From positions 40,376 through 104,375 of the forward strand of contig LSRX01001358.1 of assembly GCA_001939145.1 (NCBI GenBank): a DNA stretch of 64,000 nucleotides, in the 5' to 3' direction. Positions 1 through 11,599 of this stretch are shown piece after piece (within the stretch, counting starts at the first letter, position 1; every line of letters begins with the position of its first letter). The notes under the pieces were generated by a model. It saw only the letters and a list, made by a program, of their open reading frames with translations, ran no database searches and had not been told where the DNA came from. The position numbers and the translations under genes are program-made. This DNA is from Symbiodinium microadriaticum. Lineage: Eukaryota; Sar; Dinophyceae; Suessiales; Symbiodiniaceae.

Positions 1-3000
1 AACGCCCTATCATTGCAAGATGCTCTCCGGTGCTGCCAGCGCGTTCAGTGCATGAGACCTTCGCGACACCATCGACAGGACGTGCGACTGAAAGGTTGTA
101 ACCAGGAATTCTGCTTGCTTAAGCCGACGGCAAATCTGCATCCGATGGGATTGCTTGGCCGTGGAGCGCCGGTCGGCCAGGTCTGACAAGCGCTCGTGAG
201 TTTCAATTTCCGTGGTGAGAGCCGACTTGGAAGTGTCTCCTTCAGCCCCGGCCTAGATGCCAAGCGATCCCAAACATCAATCGTGTGCGACAGCTGCTGA
301 TCGAAGGCCCAGAGGGCATCCTCAGCCGCTGCTGATTGCATCGCGGCGTCGGCCCCCCACTTGCATACTTTGACAAGAAGCTGCAACAGTCGCCAGGCCA
401 CGAATCCGGCTGCCATCCATGACCTGCTTATGTGATTGGTTCTAGGGCATCCCGTGCTACAAGTAGGTGTTATTCAATGTGCTCCTGATGCTGCCACATA
501 GGGACATGGCACAAAGCCCAAGGGCTTAGGCGCTTTGGGGATGAAGGGCAAAGAGACGCTAAGCAGGGGCCACCTACGGCCTAGAAGTGTGATAAAGTCA
601 GAAGGAGGTTTCATGTCCACCTGATTTGCAATGATGGCAGACTGTAACACGCGACTTGGCCTGGAGAGCTTCGTTCCGTTTCTGTTGGATCACTGCGCGA
701 GAGGACAGGCGGCTGGGTACGGACCGTCGTGTTACAGCAGAAAGCTGTCGGCGACTTGTACAATAGCGCTTTGAGGCTAGCACTATGAGCCTTTCTACCA
801 ACGCTCATTTCAATCACCGCAGGGTTGTTGACAGGGTTTTTTGTATCTTTCAGAGTCTGTTCTATATATAGACTTTCCCCGGCGCACCAGGGCAGCGCGG
901 CTGGGCGACGCCAGAAGCTCCTTTCCGACTTTCGGATTCGGCATGTGTGGGGAGCCTCTATGCCTTTACGCCTGCCGAAGAAATTTCTACTTCAGGGACG
1001 TCAGCAGGCTCCTGTAGCAGTTCGCGGACGGTGAAGCCGGGTCGCAATGCTGGGGCCTGGGGGAGACACATTGAGACTCGCTGCCAGCCCAGAGGAGAAA
1101 CGGACGAGCCGGCATCCGGCCTGGCCAACCGGTTCCATGATGTCAGAGACGTGAGCTCGGCTCAGGCCCAGGAGGTCAAGCAGCTGCACCTCTCGGTCTC
1201 GGGCGCATCTGTGACGACTCGGGAGACAACAAGAATCTGGTCAGTGCAAATCAGCTCATGGGGGGGCGACCTGAACCAACTTTATCCGAGAGCTGGAGGC
1301 TGGGGCTGTGAATTGCCAGATTCCAGCCTGACCCTCCGCAAGAGCTAGCACAATGTCCCGGGCGGACAGCCTGGTATCGAGCCAAAAGGAAGCCCACTGG
1401 AAGGGGCAAAGGCGCTCTTTGCATGCATGCTTTCTTGATTTCTTAGCGTTAGAAATATTGTTGCTTGTCGGAGCACATACATCTTGGAAAGTAAACCGGC
1501 GTAGCCGCTGCATGCAGAGCCTTGACCCACAGGTGATGCTTTGGGGTTAAAGATACCGGTTCTCATCTTGCAGCATGATGTGTGCTGTATCACCCAGGTG
1601 AGGGGAGAAGTAGACATAATCCTTTGCCATCAATGTACCAGAACTTGACATTCGTTCGCGGCATCTTTGGTGGATCCTGAAAGATTCGATTGATGTGCGT
1701 TCATGTGAACTTCTCATCTCTTCAGTTTAGGTCCAGGTCTTCTACTGGTAGGCTTCACTGTCTCCAGGCCGAGCATCAATCCTCCCGCATAGCCTCTGTT
1801 GGGCTGCCGCTCAACCAACAGCTGCCTCAAACAGTCGCGGCCAGACTCCAGATTCTGATGCGCCACTAGCCCTAGGATTGCAAATGCAATCTCACGACCA
1901 ACTGTGACAGCCCTGCGAAACTCTCCAGGTGTCCGGTTCAAGCTTACCAAGGCTTGAGCTGATCTTCCAGGGTTCACGGTACGGACACGGCAGCGCTTAG
2001 TACTCAGTCTCTCCACTTTGTGGCTTTGTCAGGTGGACAACTACATTGGTAGGATGTTGAAACCGATGCCAACGAATGCAACTGACTTTTCACGCGCCCA
2101 TGAAACTACGCGCTGTGGACGTTTCGTAACTGGTACTCTGCAGGGCATTGGGCACAATAAATGCTGCGCAATGTCAAAAGGTCACACGCAGGCCTCACCT
2201 GCACATAACCCTTCACTCGATGGCTGCTGCTGTAAATTTGTCTACAGCAGTCTCTGCACGTAGGGGCTTCCTCAGATTGACCATGGTTGGCCCTTAAAGC
2301 CTTAGAGACAAGGCCTTGCACACGAACCACCCTGACGTGCACGTGGTTGAGTAGAATGTCTTCGGCATCACGCAGCTTTAACTGCAAGAGATCTATTTCT
2401 CGTTCTCTCTCTCTCTCTCTCTCTCGCCCGCCCTCTCTCCAGGCTGCGAGCTCGCACTTGCTGCTCCTGCAGGTTTTGAACTCCACCAAGGGACTTTCGT
2501 CCAGGGTGGCTCGGCTGCACACGCAAGGGCCTGTTCCCCCCGGAGCGGGTCTAGCCCGAAAACACAAAACTCAACCGACCTGCTCGACACAGTTACACGT
2601 ACTGCACACTTTGAGGCTCCGGCAATCCCTGCGTCAAAGCAAAAACAAACCAAGACAAATTAAGAACGCAACACTAACATGTTCACTGTAGGGATCATAC
2701 CGAAGCAGCTTTGGGCTGCCCCCGAGTTTGGTGTATTTCTCATTCTCTCGCTCCCATCTGTTTCAACCTGTCTCTTGTTAGATTTGATGCTGCTTGCCAT
2801 ATCAACATGATTGCTCCTCCGAGGCACGGCCGCGGCGCGTGCCGAGACGGCGCAGGTCGCAGAGAAGGCAAGGCTTCGCGAAGGGGCCTGGATGCCATTG
2901 GATTTGGAAGAGCCACATTTTGCCACAGGACTATCGAGAACTGCTGGAAAAAACTGCATCGCTTCAGTGTTATACTTACGAGGATGAAGGAGAGAGGCCC

Positions 3001-4200
3001 ATCCATTTGGTTCGAAGGCGCTCTGTGGTTTTCGCAATGGCCTGGCTCGGAGAGTTTGGCACCCTGGCTCCAAGCACGGAACCTACCGAGAGTCGTGCTT
3101 AAACACTTGAAGGAAATCCGGAAGTGCCTAATTTCTGGAGCTGAAACGCTGGAGCTGGCCTGGCAAATCTGTTGGAGCCCAAGGCACTGTTCACTGCGGG
3201 TCTTCTCGAGACCCGGTGCATCAAAGGCCACACCGCCTCCTGCCAAGCGCTCTTCCACTGTCGTACACGACTGTGAACAAGGCATGTTTCTTTCAATTCT
3301 CAGAACCTATGGAACTGCGTACGACTGTTGAGATCTTTTCCCTGTCTTTGTCCGGACACCACCCCTGACCTGTGGAGCCCATATCACAAGTTAAGCAAGA
3401 AACAGACGCAACAGGCATGCCCGATCACGAAGCTCTTACAATGCAGCATCGAAGACGTTCCAAGACCATAGCCTCCTCGCATCCATTGTCCGACTGTCGT
3501 TGTCCAGGGAGCACCTTGAACATAACCTTCGCGGACATGGACGGTCAACCCCGGGAACTCGACATGAGTGCAGAATTCCGGCAGGTTAGGTTTCCAAAGC
3601 GGTCAACAAGAGCACCTCGACGACAGTAAGTCAGAGTTTACTGACGATGTCCGAGAACCATCAGGAAAGAGAAGCTCGTTCTGAATCAGGGGAGTTGTTT
3701 GAGATGTTCTCTTTGAAGCTCTACATCCTTGCTGAGTCACAGCACCGTTCTCAAAGCTGATGTAAAATTCGCCTCGACCCCATCCGAAGCGGCCAGAGGT
3801 TACAACAATAGTTCGCTGTTTCCCCTCCTCAACACCCAAGGAAGCGCTGCATCGCGCAAAAACAGACATGTCGAGGTTGAGTAGAAACCTCGACTAGAGA
3901 GGCGTCCAAATACTCCACCCTCAACACAGATGTAGATCAAAAACTGCCAATGGAATGAACCCTGTTTCCACTGTTCCCGTTATATCGCTGGAGAAGCAAC
4001 AGTCTCGTCTTGAAAATGAGGGACTGTATGAACCAAGAATACCTAGGTTCACATGTCCGAAACTTCGCGCTGCAACATGCTGCCGCGCCGCTCTGTAAAA
4101 TATCATCTTCCGTGATGACGCCCACTGGTTCGCTCAACCTTGGTCGTATGCAGGCTGAGCACAAAGATGCAGGCTGCTGGAAAACTGAACACCTGGACCT
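1..4200. other. No confidently assignable gene; scattered open segments
   Basis: No domain was recognised on either strand. Weak open segments occur on the plus strand near 2890-3100 and 3500-3630 (one contains STLNITFADMDGQPRELD) and on the minus strand near 3690-3830 (SGRFGWGRGEFYISFENG). They lack enough support to choose a strand. A CT-dinucleotide tract lies at about 2405-2425. The minus-strand segment may be an exon, because the other identified genes in this half of the window are on that strand. Confidence 0.3.
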
Positions 4201-4205
4201 GGACT

Positions 4206-4334
4206 AAGACCAGAATGAGTGAGAGACGTCCAGCTTCAGCTCGAACATATCGCGGCCTACCCGACTCCAAGCTACAGGCTCGAGGCTGATCTCATCCAAG
4301 AGGCTCGTTGACCACGCAGCCAGCAGCTTGACCT
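4206..4334 (-). CDS. Candidate exon of an unidentified minus-strand gene
   Basis: An open segment follows an acceptor-like CACAG and ends at a possible GT donor (TTCTG|GTCTTAG). Its translation includes VKLLAAWSTSLLDEIS and DMFELKLDVSHSFW and has normal protein-like composition. No family was recognised. It lies just downstream of the RING gene on the same strand, so it could belong to the next gene of the minus-strand array. Boundaries are approximate. Confidence 0.3.
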
Positions 4335-4825
4335 GTGTAGTTTGAAGGTAGAAGTGGGACAGAGAAAGGATGTAGAATTCCCATGCCTGTGGACAGGAAG
4401 AGCTTTGCGACCTCTCGGAGAGTAAGCTGCGTGGAGCACGGTGGAAGCGCTCCTTCGAATGCCACCAGCTCAAAGCCAAGCGAAATGAAAGCGGAGGGGG
4501 GGTCGGCAACAGACTGAGGCGGCTCTCGACCTTTTTCCCAGTCTGGAACGGGTATGGGATGCCATGAGCGGCTAATGAAAACCTCAGACTAAACGAACTA
4601 TGTGCAGGCTCCATGTAAGGAGCATGGCTTGGCAGCTCAATCACCAGGCAGGATGCATTCCGATCAGGGTTCAAACCCCCCCTAGTCGGGCATGCTCAGG
4701 TATGCGCTAATGCTATATCTCTGCTAGGCAACGTGCCCTCTGTAGGGCGTGGCGCAACTCGAAGCTGAAGCCCTCGTTTGAGTGGCATGTCAAGAGTCAG
4801 AGAGAGCCCGTCGCAGTGGCCGCAG

Positions 4826-5467
4826 TCACACATTCGCCCAACTGTCACGGCAGATTGGACATGCATTGGCCGATCTCTTCAGATTGAGCCAATCAGCATG
4901 ACAGCTCTCATGAAAGAAATGCCCACACGGTAGCAACGTCACGAGGTCTTCAGACTTGTAGTCTTCCAAACAGCAGACACAAGTCTGCTGCTTGCCAGGC
5001 GACTGCCACAAAACTTCGATTTCCTCTAGAACCGTCGTGACTGACTTGGCCCCTTTTGCAGTTTGTGTTGTCCGCATCTCAATACGATGGAACTTGGGCT
5101 GGGCACCCTCCTCGATCTTACCGACACGCATGGAGGCCCAAATGTGTTCCTGCACGTGCTGCGAAGCACGCTGCCATCTGTCGCTGAGGAGCACGCGGAT
5201 GATAGCCCCCATGGTGATTGACCCAACGGCCAGTGCCAGAAGCATGTTTGGAAGCACAGACCTGTCCGGGAACGTCATGTAGCAAACAAGGCTGGTGACA
5301 CAAATTGATGACCAGCAAAATAAGCTAGCTCCCAGTATCCGCATGCGTGGCAACGCATCCAGGAAACCCAGGTCAGCAAGGGCAGACATTGCGCAACAGA
5401 GAGGTTCCCCCACACAAACGACTTGAGCCTGGAAAGCCCCATCGAAGGACTCTGAACCCTCTGACAT
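4826..5467 (-). CDS. RING-H2 finger protein with two membrane segments (putative E3 ubiquitin ligase)
   Basis: This is a single uninterrupted 213-residue ORF. The C-terminus carries a complete RING-H2 (C3H2C3) pattern: C163, C166, C181, H183, H186, C189, C203 and C206, within segments such as LLPCGHFFHESCHADWL and ACPICRDSW. Two hydrophobic stretches at about residues 42-65 and 71-94 look like transmembrane helices, leaving a roughly 115-residue cytosolic tail with the RING. RING-H2 proteins of this layout usually act as membrane-anchored E3 ligases that recruit an E2 enzyme; the substrate cannot be inferred. The ATG at 5467 gives the whole recognised region, but an AG immediately downstream means an upstream exon is possible. 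It differs from its neighbours in having no visible intron. Confidence 0.8.
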   Translation of the reverse strand: MSEGSESFDGAFQAQVVCVGEPLCCAMSALADLGFLDALPRMRILGASLFCWSSICVTSLVCYMTFPDRSVLPNMLLALAVGSITMGAIIRVLLSDRWQRASQHVQEHIWASMRVGKIEEGAQPKFHRIEMRTTQTAKGAKSVTTVLEEIEVLWQSPGKQQTCVCCLEDYKSEDLVTLLPCGHFFHESCHADWLNLKRSANACPICRDSWANV

Positions 5468-7365
5468 GCAGGTAGTTCCAAGCAGGAGGCTGCAGGATCG
5501 AAATCAATTGATGTCCAAGCATCCGATTTGGCAAGCGAAGTCGCCAACGGTCGTGGCTTCTTCATCGTTTGGCGAGGGAGGCCTGTGCAATCAGCAAACG
5601 CGAGACGCGCGCCGCTAAGCCATGGACAAGTGGAGCACCTGCTACTAGCAGCTTTACCGGGTCGAGTGTAGAAGGGGCACACATCACCTCATTCATCTGG
5701 GATGTCTGGTCTGCTGCCGACGCAGAATTCCGTGAACCAAGTTTGGCTGCCCGGACTGAAAACTTAAGAAAAGCTACGTTTTCGGATGTGATCTCTGAGC
5801 GGGGTGGAGGGCTTCCGCTTTCGATTGCTGGAAGCGGCAACATGACATGACATGAACGCCTACTGAGCCCACTGTTCCAAAGATACCCGGCCTAGACTGC
5901 GAGTCACATCGGGCCACCGCATTGCAAGACGCTGGTGTGTTGCTTCCTGAAGGCTTCGAAACCCCGTCGCTCCTCGTCGGTGCTTCATCCATGGACATAT
6001 CCACGACCGGGCTGCCCGTATCTCGCATTTTGTGAGAGCATGTCAATTGCAGGCCAAGACTCAGCAAAGGAAGCGGCAGAGAGTCCGCGCCTGCAGCGGA
6101 AGGTCGAGCTTTCTGAGAGGCCATGAGGACGGCTCCTTTCAGAGCTGGAATCAAGACAGGGTCCCTTGTCATGAGACGCCAACAACAGGGGGCCTGAAAG
6201 AGACTGGCCAAAGTTCACCTTTCCAGCGGCTGCACGGCGCGATCGAGGGCCGAAAGTGCGACGGGACTTTGCTCCACCGGCAGATGATCACGTCGGATTT
6301 TTCACGCCTGTGCGACCATGATGGACCATGCAAGCGATGGTGCGGCATGCGGCTGGGTGTCTTTGCTCCACATGCTTCGACAGCAGCCTATGCCGTCTTC
6401 GCTCTCGAGTCTTGGCGCGGCCAACTAGAGCCTCCTGAGAATCAACTCTCAGTTCGAATGCCAAGCAGCACGCTCGGCAGTGATTTGTCTGTACAGGTGC
6501 AGGTGCAGTAAATTCCCGGCCTGCGAAAATCGTCTCTGCTGACAGTGGGCAGCTTCAGTCCTGGCAAGCGCACCTTGGATTGCCTTTGGATGAAGCTGTC
6601 CATTGCCATGCAGCAACAACAAAAGGAAGCCGGACTCCTGTAACTGTACAGAACATGCATATTGAATCGGAGTCTCAGCGCGCGCTGTTCGCGGCCACCA
6701 GCGGATGCAGACTCTTTAAGTAGCAGGCTGTGAATATGACCGAACATGACAAAGGTGCTCTCGTGCGCCGCTGGTGCTGCCCTGCTTGACTCCACAAACC
6801 TACTTAGACAAGGACTCCAAGAAGAAGCCCTGCGTCGCTCGATGTCCTCTCAGTTCGGCTATCTCGACGCTTTGCACAACCTGTCTCGGATGATAGTCTA
6901 TGAGGTTTCCAGAACATCTTGGTACGAAAGCAATGGCCATGGATCTATTCACGGTGGAGAACTCAGCGGCGTACCGCAGATCACTTGAATACCGGTTATA
7001 ACTTGACACTTAACCTTTACGAATGGAGGACATCCTCGCAGTGCTCGGTCTCTCTCACTTCGCTGCCACAAACCATGGCCTTCACGCCGTCATAATGCGA
7101 CCAGCAGCGCTGTGACATTGAAAGCCGCGCACAGGCTGTGAAGCTTCAATCCTTGGACAGGACAGCTCATGCTTCAGAAGGGCATGGCTGCCCTGTCACG
7201 GATTCCGACTACCTCTGGAACGGCTGTCATGTACTGGTCCTTTGGTCTATGGCAGCCCAGATACCGTGACAACCAAAGCTCGCAGCGATTGAGGCTCCTG
7301 GCAATGCGAAGAAATCCACCGCAAGGCCAAGCAGACATCCGAGGGCCCCTGTGTCATAAAATATA

Positions 7366-7445
7366 ACTCTATCTATCTATCTATCTATCTGTCTATCTAT
7401 CTATCTATATAATATATATATATATATATCTGTGTGTGTGTGTGC
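7366..7445. repeat. Compound microsatellite (CTAT)n-(TA)n-(TG)n
   Basis: About ten CTAT units (with one CTGT variant) run into TA dinucleotides and then TG dinucleotides without a break. This is a typical compound microsatellite and shows no coding potential. Confidence 0.9.
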
Positions 7446-7617
7446 GTATGCCTATTTTTTATTCATATTGATATGCCTGTGACAGCAATAATTCCTTATC
7501 TCCCAAATTATGAAAGGAAAAGGAACAAGTGGTAGTAGTACCACGTGAGTGAAGCATGATCCACAGGGTCGGCAAAATAACCGGTCGACTTTGTCATTCG
7601 GGTCTGGCCGCGCCGAG

Positions 7618-7637
7618 CAAAATGACCAGTCATTTTG
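7618..7637. repeat. Perfect 9-bp inverted repeat (CAAAATGAC / GTCATTTTG)
   Basis: CAAAATGAC is followed by two bases and then by its exact reverse complement GTCATTTTG. The surrounding 250 bases contain further degenerate copies of AAAATGACC, GGTCATTTTG and CACTTGC, so this is part of a locally duplicated motif field. It could be a hairpin or a binding site for a dimeric protein, but no function can be shown from sequence. Confidence 0.7.
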
Positions 7638-8484
7638 GTTCGGGTCGGCGCGGGAGCAAGATGACCAGGTTATTGGTGTCATTTTGGCAGGGCAGGCACC
7701 AATTGTACCACTTGCATCACTTGCGCCACTCACCCCTCGGACACCTGGCTAGTCATCTTGCTGGCCGCAAGTTCATACCACTTGCACAACTTGCGAACCA
7801 GAATGACCACCCCCCCTCCGCCCTCCCCTTCGGATACCTCTCACTTGCAGTTGCACACCTCAACCCCCCTTTCCGAATTTCACGCTCACGAACTCAATGA
7901 TTCGTTGGTGGCAGCCACGCATCGTGCAGCTCTATTGTCGGAAGGAGGAAGGAGTGGTTGTGGCAAAACTTTGGATCAAGGGCATGGGGGCATGTGGATT
8001 GTTCCGCTGACCCATCCTTCCGGAGGTTCGCCAGCGCATTCCCGCCCCAACCCTGATGAGGCCCACGCGCATGTCCCAAAGATGAGCAGTGCGTCAGTGT
8101 GACTGCCGCCGAGGTAGCCCCGCAAAGGCTTATCCGAAGAGATGTGAGTACGTGCAAACACCGTTTCCAACACAAGCACAAACAAGCACGTGTATTCCGA
8201 ACAATGGAAGGTAATCGACGAGGCCCTGACCACTCTATTCCCATGCAATCTTCCGTGAGTGCACATAGGCCTGCACGCCAGATGCATAAGAACTTCAGCG
8301 GCAAGCTGTGTGCGCTTGCAACTGCTCGCACATGCTGCATGTCGCCCGTTCCTTGGCAGAGCTCCAGCGTCGATGCTTTGCGAACGCCTGAAGGCCCACT
8401 GACTACTCAAACCACAGCTTGCAGCATTCCCTTCCGTGACTCGCACCGTCCTAAAAGCAAATCTGTTCGTCAAGAAACGGTAGA

Positions 8485-8548
8485 ATTCTGGCTGGTTCCG
8501 ACCATTTGCACCACGGCATGCACGACCTTCTCCACCGTCCACGGGCCT
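8485..8548 (-). CDS. Exon starting a second PAN/apple-like module (partial)
   Basis: After an AAG acceptor-like site the segment reads PVDGGEGRACRGA, then NQPEFYRF. This matches my memory of the first half of a repeated dinoflagellate module, DGG..RACRGA followed later by GCKGVEY, RCEVW and GF.CL. A possible exon near 8270-8300 contains ALTEDCMGIEWSG, which resembles the middle of the module. The remaining pieces were not found, so the copy may be partial or may continue in exons I could not place. It probably belongs to the same gene as the module at 8745-9130. Confidence 0.45.
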
Positions 8549-8744
8549 TGTAAGGTACTTCGGTGCTTCTAGCAGGCCGCGAATTGCATGTCTTCTGCGA
8601 ATGAGGCTGATGTGCTACTCAGGCTCCTGAAACTGAGGGGCACCGGCTTGGCAGCCGCTGCAGCCTCAAAGACGCGGACAACAGCCCTGATCAACCCTGC
8701 ACCTTGATTGACACGCTGGATGTCTGCTTACATGCACCTTCTCC

Positions 8745-9130
8745 AGGCACACGAAGCCAGTTGCAGCGGCGGTCGCTCCGATGCCCTCTAGCCTCAGAAG
8801 TATCACACATAAACTGGTCTGTGTTGCGGCTCCTCTTCCTGGCCTCGTCCAGACCTCGCAGCGCTTGCCGCGGGCCGAGTACTCCACGCCCTTGCAGCCC
8901 GCAGTAAAGGAGCACAGAGTTTGACAATCCTGGCAGGCGACAGTCTCCGACGAAAGTTATAACGGCTTGAACATGATCGCCTGAACTAGATTGGGGACAT
9001 CCCGGCCCGAACAACCACTCTGACTCATTGATACAAACCGATGCTCTTTCACAGGTGGAGCTCCTCCAAAGTGTCGGCACTGACAACTTGGTAGTATTTG
9101 GCGGAATTGTCCTCCGGACGCACACTACAT
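8745..9130 (-). CDS. PAN/apple-like Cys-rich module in three exons, likely C-terminal part of the EEP gene
   Basis: Three short exons splice in frame. The first, about 9070-9128, ends NSAKYYQVVSADTLE with a GA donor. The second, about 8846-8929, starts DCQTLC and contains GCKGVEYSARGKRCEVW, with a GC donor. The third, about 8760-8800, is GIGATAAATGFVCLEK with a GT donor. Joined, they form a Cys-rich module with the order LEDCQ, GCKGVEY, RCEVW, GFVCL, which resembles PAN/apple domains that bind protein or carbohydrate outside the cell. The exon upstream in the reading direction (Cys-rich module B) ends at a GC donor, so the two probably belong to one protein, although the connecting exon was not identified. 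Confidence 0.55.
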
Positions 9131-9292
9131 GCAAAAAGTCGCCAGCGATACACGGGCCGGTACTGCGGAGTCCTTCGAGTTCGCCCCTCTGCACACACGA
9201 TTCGCGGGTCCACCAAGTGAGCGCCAAGCTGAGGGACAACATGTCAGCAATTCTTGCATGCGGATCTGCGTGGCTCCAATACACCGGGAAAG

Positions 9293-10436
9293 CCTGGCTC
9301 AGTCGGGAGCACACAGGTGCACAGCATGTCGGAGGTCCCAGAGATTTGTTCGTCGCAGCTCTTTTGCTCCTGCACCTGCAGGGCAGCTGCGCTCTGCGGG
9401 ATCTCACCGCCCCCCGTCCACCGACGTTGCCCCATACCAGACAGCTTTATCAACAATGGAAGGTTTTATGCGGTGCCTCACATCCCTCGCTGACTTCCTC
9501 GGCGGCTGCCACGCAGACATGACCAAAGGAGCTGCAGAAGGTCTGGCAACGGCCGCCGTACGGATCGGTGAGGACCAGGGCCGTGCAGTTGCCTTCAGTC
9601 GCCCAACTACATCGGCGGAAAGGACACGAAACCAGAAGCAATAGTATCACGACTCAAGAACTTATCTAAAATGTATGGCCATAGATAGTAGTTGGGGGAA
9701 GTGTTTCAAAGGCACGTCAGGCATGTTTGCATGCTCATGGGCCGCAGGCCATGCCGAAGCTCATCCTGCTGCCACACCTCACGCCTTCCGCTCGCTGATG
9801 AGGCTTTGTCTGAACGCACGCTTTCTGCAGAGCTTCCCGGCTATGTGAACTGAGAGAAAGCTCTGACGGCTTTTCTCAAGGCTTTAGAGGTTAAGTGCAG
9901 AAGTCCAGGTCATGCACTCATCTTCCCACTGTCCAGCCGTGCCCTACCCAAACAGATTGCTGCTGCCGTCACGGAAACCGCCTAGAAGAATGCCAGGAAG
10001 CAACTACATTTTTGCACTTTGGAGGGTGGGGCGCGATGGTGAAATTAGGGTTTTGTGCGGCGCCCGAACACCTTCATGATGAAGATTTACAAGACGGGAC
10101 CAACGTTAACGAAGTGTCTATATCCCGGAGCTACGCTACACCCGATTTCCCAATGTTGTCAGTAGATGATTGAGTCTCGTATGGGCGTTGCCAATACCGA
10201 AAAATCCAAATGCTGTCGCAAGGCCGCAGGTGACTTCGTCGATGTCCGGCCACGTCCCGAAGTCTGCGCAGGACAGCTGAGTCAACAAGCGGGTCGTCGT
10301 AGTCGTCGTGGAGGTTTGCGAGGTTGGACCTCCGGCTGTCGTAGTCGAAGGCACACCGGTTGTTCCTGCCACGGCGGCAACAGAGGCTATGAGCGCAGGT
10401 TGAGTCTAAGACTAAGACATGAGCTGTGTTCCTAAG
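9293..10436. repeat. Tandem duplication, copy 1 (about 1.15 kb)
   Basis: The sequence starting CCTGGCTCAGTCGGG at 9293 recurs at 10441, and the two copies stay nearly identical over the whole length, introns included. The clearest difference is a run of about 26 extra bases in copy 2 near 11110-11140. Copy 1 ends directly where copy 2 begins, so this is a head-to-tail DNA-level duplication. Divergence rises only in the last 50-60 bases. Confidence 0.95.
9298..10374 (-). CDS. Cys-rich ectodomain module B with Thr-rich linker (second copy)
   Basis: This copy has the same three exons as module A. The Thr-rich linker exon (GTTGVPSTTTAGG, then a run of T) ends CADFGTWPDIDEVTCG. The central exon reads NCTALVLTDPYGGRC and then SSFGHVCVAAAEE. 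The last exon reads VQEQKSCDEQ and then DMLCTCVLPTEP. Spliced in frame they make a domain with eight or more cysteines, of a type I remember as frequent in dinoflagellate predicted surface or secreted proteins. If read through without splicing, the final exon meets a stop at 9244 (SACKNC). A GC donor at the CCAG|GC position, identical to the one used in module A, instead predicts splicing onward to the PAN-like exons. Confidence 0.65.
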
Positions 10437-10440
10437 AAGG

Positions 10441-11585
10441 CCTGGCTCAGTCGGGAGCACACAGGTGCACAGCATGTCGGAGGTCCCAGAGATTTGTTCG
10501 TCGCAGCTCTTTTGCTCCTGCACCTGCAGGGCAGCTGCGCTCTGCGGGATCTCACCGCCCCCCGTCCACCGACGTTGCCCCATACCAGACAGCTTTATCA
10601 ACAATGGAAGGTTTTATGCGGTGCCTCACATCCCTCGCTGACTTCCTCGGCGGCTGCCACGCAGACATGACCAAAGGAGCTGCAGAAGGTCTGGCAACGG
10701 CCGCCGTACGGATCGGTGAGGACCAGGGCCGTGCAGTTGCCTTCAGTCGCCCAACTACATCGGCGGAAAGGACACGAAACCAGAAGCAATAGTATCACGA
10801 CTCAAGAACTTATCTAAAATGTATGGCCATAGATAGTAGTTGGGGGAAGTGTTTCAAAGGCACGTCAGGCATGTTTGCATGCTCATGGGCCGCAGGCCAT
10901 GCCGAAGCTCATCCTGCTGCCACACCTCACGCCTTCCGCTCGCTGATGAGGCTTTGTCTGAACGCACGCTTTCTGCAGAGCTTCCCGGCTATGTGAACTG
11001 AGAGAAAGCTCTGACGGCTTTTCTCAAGGCTTTAGAGGTTAAGTGCAGAAGTCCAGGTCATGCACTCATCTTCCCACTGTCCAGCCGTGCCCTACCCAAA
11101 CAGATTGCAGCTGCCCTCAACGCTGGCATTCCAGCGTCACGGAAACCGCCTAGAAGAATGCCAGGAAGCAACTACATTTTTGCACTTTGGAGGGTGGGGC
11201 GCGATGGTGAAATTAGGGTTTTGTGAGGCGGCCGAACACTGACACCTTTATGATGAAGATTCACAAGACGGGACCAACGTTAGCGAAGTGTCTATATCCC
11301 GGAGCTACGCTACACCCGATTTCCCAATGTTGTCAGTAGATGATTGAGTCTCGTATGGGCGTTGCCAATACCGAAAAATCCAAATGCTGTCGCAAGGCCG
11401 CAGGTGACTTCGTCGATGTCCGGCCACGTCCCGAAGTCTGCGCAGGACAGCTGAGTCAACAAGCGGGTCGTCGTAGTCGTCGTGGAGGTTTGCGAGGTTG
11501 GACCTCCGGCTGTCGTAGTCGAAGGCACACCGGTTGTTCCTGCCACGGCGGCAACAGCGGCTATGAGCCCGGGCTTAGTCTGGTC
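10441..11585. repeat. Tandem duplication, copy 2 (about 1.15-1.17 kb)
   Basis: Second copy of the unit described at 9293. It includes the same intron sequences and three exons, with a short insertion near 11110-11140. The ends beyond the repeat differ: copy 2 continues into the EEP nuclease exons, copy 1 into unrelated sequence near 9290. Confidence 0.95.
10446..11548 (-). CDS. Cys-rich ectodomain module A with Thr-rich linker (first copy)
   Basis: Three exons splice in phase. The linker exon, about 11401-11548, has a Thr run and ends DIDEVTCG with a GC donor. The central exon, about 10630-10742, starts NCTALVLTDPYGG and ends SEGCE with a GC donor. The third, about 10446-10530, reads VQEQKSCDEQISGTSDMLC and ends PTEP. 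Splicing from CCAG|GC joins directly to the linker exon of module B (giving EPGTTGV), which shows that A and B lie in tandem in one protein. Thr-rich linkers usually join extracellular domains and carry O-glycans. It lies immediately 3' of the EEP nuclease exons, so the domain order is nuclease-A-B. Confidence 0.7.
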
Positions 11586-11599
11586 CGGGATCTGCTAAG

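Larger units (their letters stand above)
5470..7980. other. Intergenic or intronic DNA with simple repeats
   Basis: Only weak open segments were seen, for example minus 5562-5843, and no domain. The simple-repeat block at 7366-7445 and a family of short inverted and direct motifs at 7560-7810 are listed separately. Confidence 0.4.

Noticed and set aside
1374..1391. Minus-strand TTTTGGC TCGA resembling the spliced leader
   Set aside because: The match stops before the diagnostic CAAG end and no coding segment follows.
8691..9407. 238-residue minus-strand ORF
   Set aside because: It runs in a different frame from the Cys-rich and PAN-like exons that overlap it. Those exons have motif and splice support.
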